This document shows positions 37,054-38,996 of a stretch of 38,996 nt of DNA, piece by piece. The first letter of the stretch is position 1; each line of letters opens with the position of its first letter. This DNA comes from Parcubacteria group bacterium (lineage in GTDB: Bacteria; Patescibacteriota; Microgenomatia; UBA1400; PJMF01). The position numbers and the translations under genes are program-made. The stretch spans positions 1 to 38,996 of the forward strand of contig CALQZX010000009.1 of NCBI GenBank assembly GCA_943350175.1, read 5' to 3'. The notes below the pieces were generated by a model. The model did not search any database. It saw only the letters and a list, made by a program, of their open reading frames with translations, and was not told the origin of the DNA.

Positions 37054-38996
37054 AACCCAACTCAATTTTCACGTCGCCGGTATGCACTGTGCTAGTTGCG
37101 CTAGTAATATCGAACACGCTCTTAATAAAGTCGACGGCATAACACAAACCAAAGTTAATTATGGCAACGAGCAAGCCAATGTCGAATCAGAAAATATTCC
37201 TTTTGAGCAAATTGCTAAAGTCGTTAAACACTTGGGTTACACAGCTATCCTAGAAAATAATGAGCAATCAGACGTGGCAGAAGCAATGCGCGAAAAAGAA
37301 TTGGCACAGCTTAAATTAACACTGATTATCAGTGCCGTGCTCAGTCTAGCTTTGGTTGCTTTGAGCATGTTGCCATTTGTGCCAAATTTTTTAAAAAATC
37401 CATATTTATTGCTCGCTCTTAGCACTCCAGTACAATTCTGGGCTGGCCGACGTTTCTATCATGGAGCATTCTCCGCGCTTAAAAACAAAAGCAGCAACAT
37501 GGATACTCTAGTAGCGCTTGGCACCTCCGTTGCTTATTTTTATTCCTTAGCCACCATTTTTATTCCTGAATTTTTCACTAGAAATAATTTAGAAGCCCAT
37601 CTTTATTTTGAAAGTTCCGCCGTCATTATTACTTTTATTTTGCTGGGTAAATATTTGGAACTAAGTGCCAAAAAAAATAGCAGCAGTGCTATTAAAAAGT
37701 TACTTAGTTTACAAAGTAAAACTGCTACATTGTGGAAAGATGGAGCTTGGCAGAATGTGGATATTGCAGTGATCAAAATGGGAGATCGTTTACTAGTAAA
37801 ACCTGGCGAAAAAATCCCAGTCGACAGTGTCATTGATAAAGGATCTGCCAATATTGACGAAAGTATGTTGACTGGCGAAAGTTTAGCTGTCTTTAAAAAA
37901 GTAGGCAATAAAGTCTATGCTGCGACAATTAATCATGATGGCAGTTTGGAGATTATCGCCAAAAAAATTGGTCAACAGACCATGCTCGCCCAAATCATCC
38001 GTCTAGTAAAAAACGCTCAAGGTTCCAAACCAAATGTTCAAAAACTGGTGGATCAAATTGCTCAAATTTTTGTCCCAGTTATCCTAGTTTTAGCTGTGCT
38101 GACTTTTATCACCTGGCTATATTTTGATCCAAGAATCGCTCTAATTAGCTTCATCAATGTTCTAATTATTGCTTGTCCCTGTAGTCTGGGCCTCGCCACT
38201 CCAATCTCCTTAATTGTCAGTATTGGTAAAGGCGCCTCCAATGGAATTCTGATCAAAGATGCTCAAGCTTTAGAAATTAGCAATAAAATTAAAGCCGTTA
38301 TTTTTGATAAAACCGGCACTCTAACGATGGGTAAGCCAAAAGTACAGGAGTTTAAAACTTTCGGTCAGAAAACAAATGATTCCATTTTAAGTCTTGTGCA
38401 AGCAGCTGAAACGCTGTCAGCTCATCCGCTAGCCAATGCCTTAGTGGATTACTGTAAAAAGAATTTAGATGAAAAAATGTCAATCACTTTAACCGATTTT
38501 AAAAATCACAGTGGCTCCGGCATCAGCGCTATATATAAGAAACAAAAAGTTCTCATTGGCACAGAAGCACTCCTGAGTGAAGCTAAAATTGAAACCAGTG
38601 AACAAATAAAACAACTTGCCAAAAACTGGCGCCAACAAGCCTACAGTCTAGTTTTTGTCGCTTACCACCAAGAAATTTTGGCAGTTTTCGCCATCGCTGA
38701 CACGATAAGAGCTAATAGCTTGGCGACAATTCAAAAGTTGCAATCAATGCAAATCAAAACCATTATGCTGACCGGTGACAACGAACAAAGTGCCAGAAAC
38801 ATCGCTTCACAATTGCAAATTAATGAAGTTATTGCTCAAGTTTTGCCAGCACAAAAAGAGGCAGTGGTAAAAAAATTAAGAGAAAAATACAAAATTGTTG
38901 CTATGGTCGGAGATGGCATTAATGACGCACCAGCTCTCAGCAATGCTGACGTAAGTATCGCTATGGGCAATGGAACTGACATCGCTATCGAGGCAG
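37046..38996 (+). CDS. copA: Cu(+)-type P1B ATPase (partial, runs off the window)
   Basis: HMA motif GMHCASC, ACPCSLGLATP, FDKTGTLTMGKP, MVGDGINDAPAL. Confidence 0.94.
   Translation, partial: MSKTQLNFHVAGMHCASCASNIEHALNKVDGITQTKVNYGNEQANVESENIPFEQIAKVVKHLGYTAILENNEQSDVAEAMREKELAQLKLTLIISAVLSLALVALSMLPFVPNFLKNPYLLLALSTPVQFWAGRRFYHGAFSALKNKSSNMDTLVALGTSVAYFYSLATIFIPEFFTRNNLEAHLYFESSAVIITFILLGKYLELSAKKNSSSAIKKLLSLQSKTATLWKDGAWQNVDIAVIKMGDRLLVKPGEKIPVDSVIDKGSANIDESMLTGESLAVFKKVGNKVYAATINHDGSLEIIAKKIGQQTMLAQIIRLVKNAQGSKPNVQKLVDQIAQIFVPVILVLAVLTFITWLYFDPRIALISFINVLIIACPCSLGLATPISLIVSIGKGASNGILIKDAQALEISNKIKAVIFDKTGTLTMGKPKVQEFKTFGQKTNDSILSLVQAAETLSAHPLANALVDYCKKNLDEKMSITLTDFKNHSGSGISAIYKKQKVLIGTEALLSEAKIETSEQIKQLAKNWRQQAYSLVFVAYHQEILAVFAIADTIRANSLATIQKLQSMQIKTIMLTGDNEQSARNIASQLQINEVIAQVLPAQKEAVVKKLREKYKIVAMVGDGINDAPALSNADVSIAMGNGTDIAIEA

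Noticed and set aside
1-38996. Recoding of UGA (as in some CPR lineages)
   Set aside because: RF2 with SPF is present, UGA appears as a normal stop (uppP 1915-1917) and ORFs are not interrupted by in-frame TGA.

Overview
AT-rich bacterial chromosomal window of Patescibacteria/CPR character (inferred from gene content, small genes and style; no taxonomic search was run). It carries mostly housekeeping genes: uppP, a radical SAM protein, an AlkD-like protein, MFS, patatin, glycosyltransferases, DUF4012, prfB, ftsE-ftsX plus a coiled-coil/C39-like protein, a Cas4/RecB-like nuclease, trpB, a tyrosine phenol-lyase, an acyltransferase, NUDIX, fetAB-like genes, a giant surface protein, malic enzyme, metK, ArsR-YHS and copA, with three tRNA-Ser genes. 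The strongest unusual signal is at 18.06-19.97 kb. A sigma70-type promoter drives a leaderless Trp leader peptide (WW..W) with a classical terminator/antiterminator in front of an orphan trpB. About 1.5 kb downstream, a second promoter drives two tandem leader-peptide attenuators rich in Tyr codons (YY, then Y.Y...Y) in front of a gene whose residues match tyrosine phenol-lyase rather than tryptophanase. The regulatory logic (expression when Trp or Tyr is scarce) suggests both enzymes run in the synthetic direction, as indole and phenol salvage. Other findings: about 14 start codons placed 6-7 nt after a -10 box (pervasive leaderless transcription); a conserved structured 'tail' after each tRNA-Ser that re-supplies the matching 3' acceptor strand; a tRNA-Ser with the very unusual anticodon ACU; and a SAM-I-type riboswitch before metK. 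All assignments come from reading the sequence by eye; no searches or folding programs were run.
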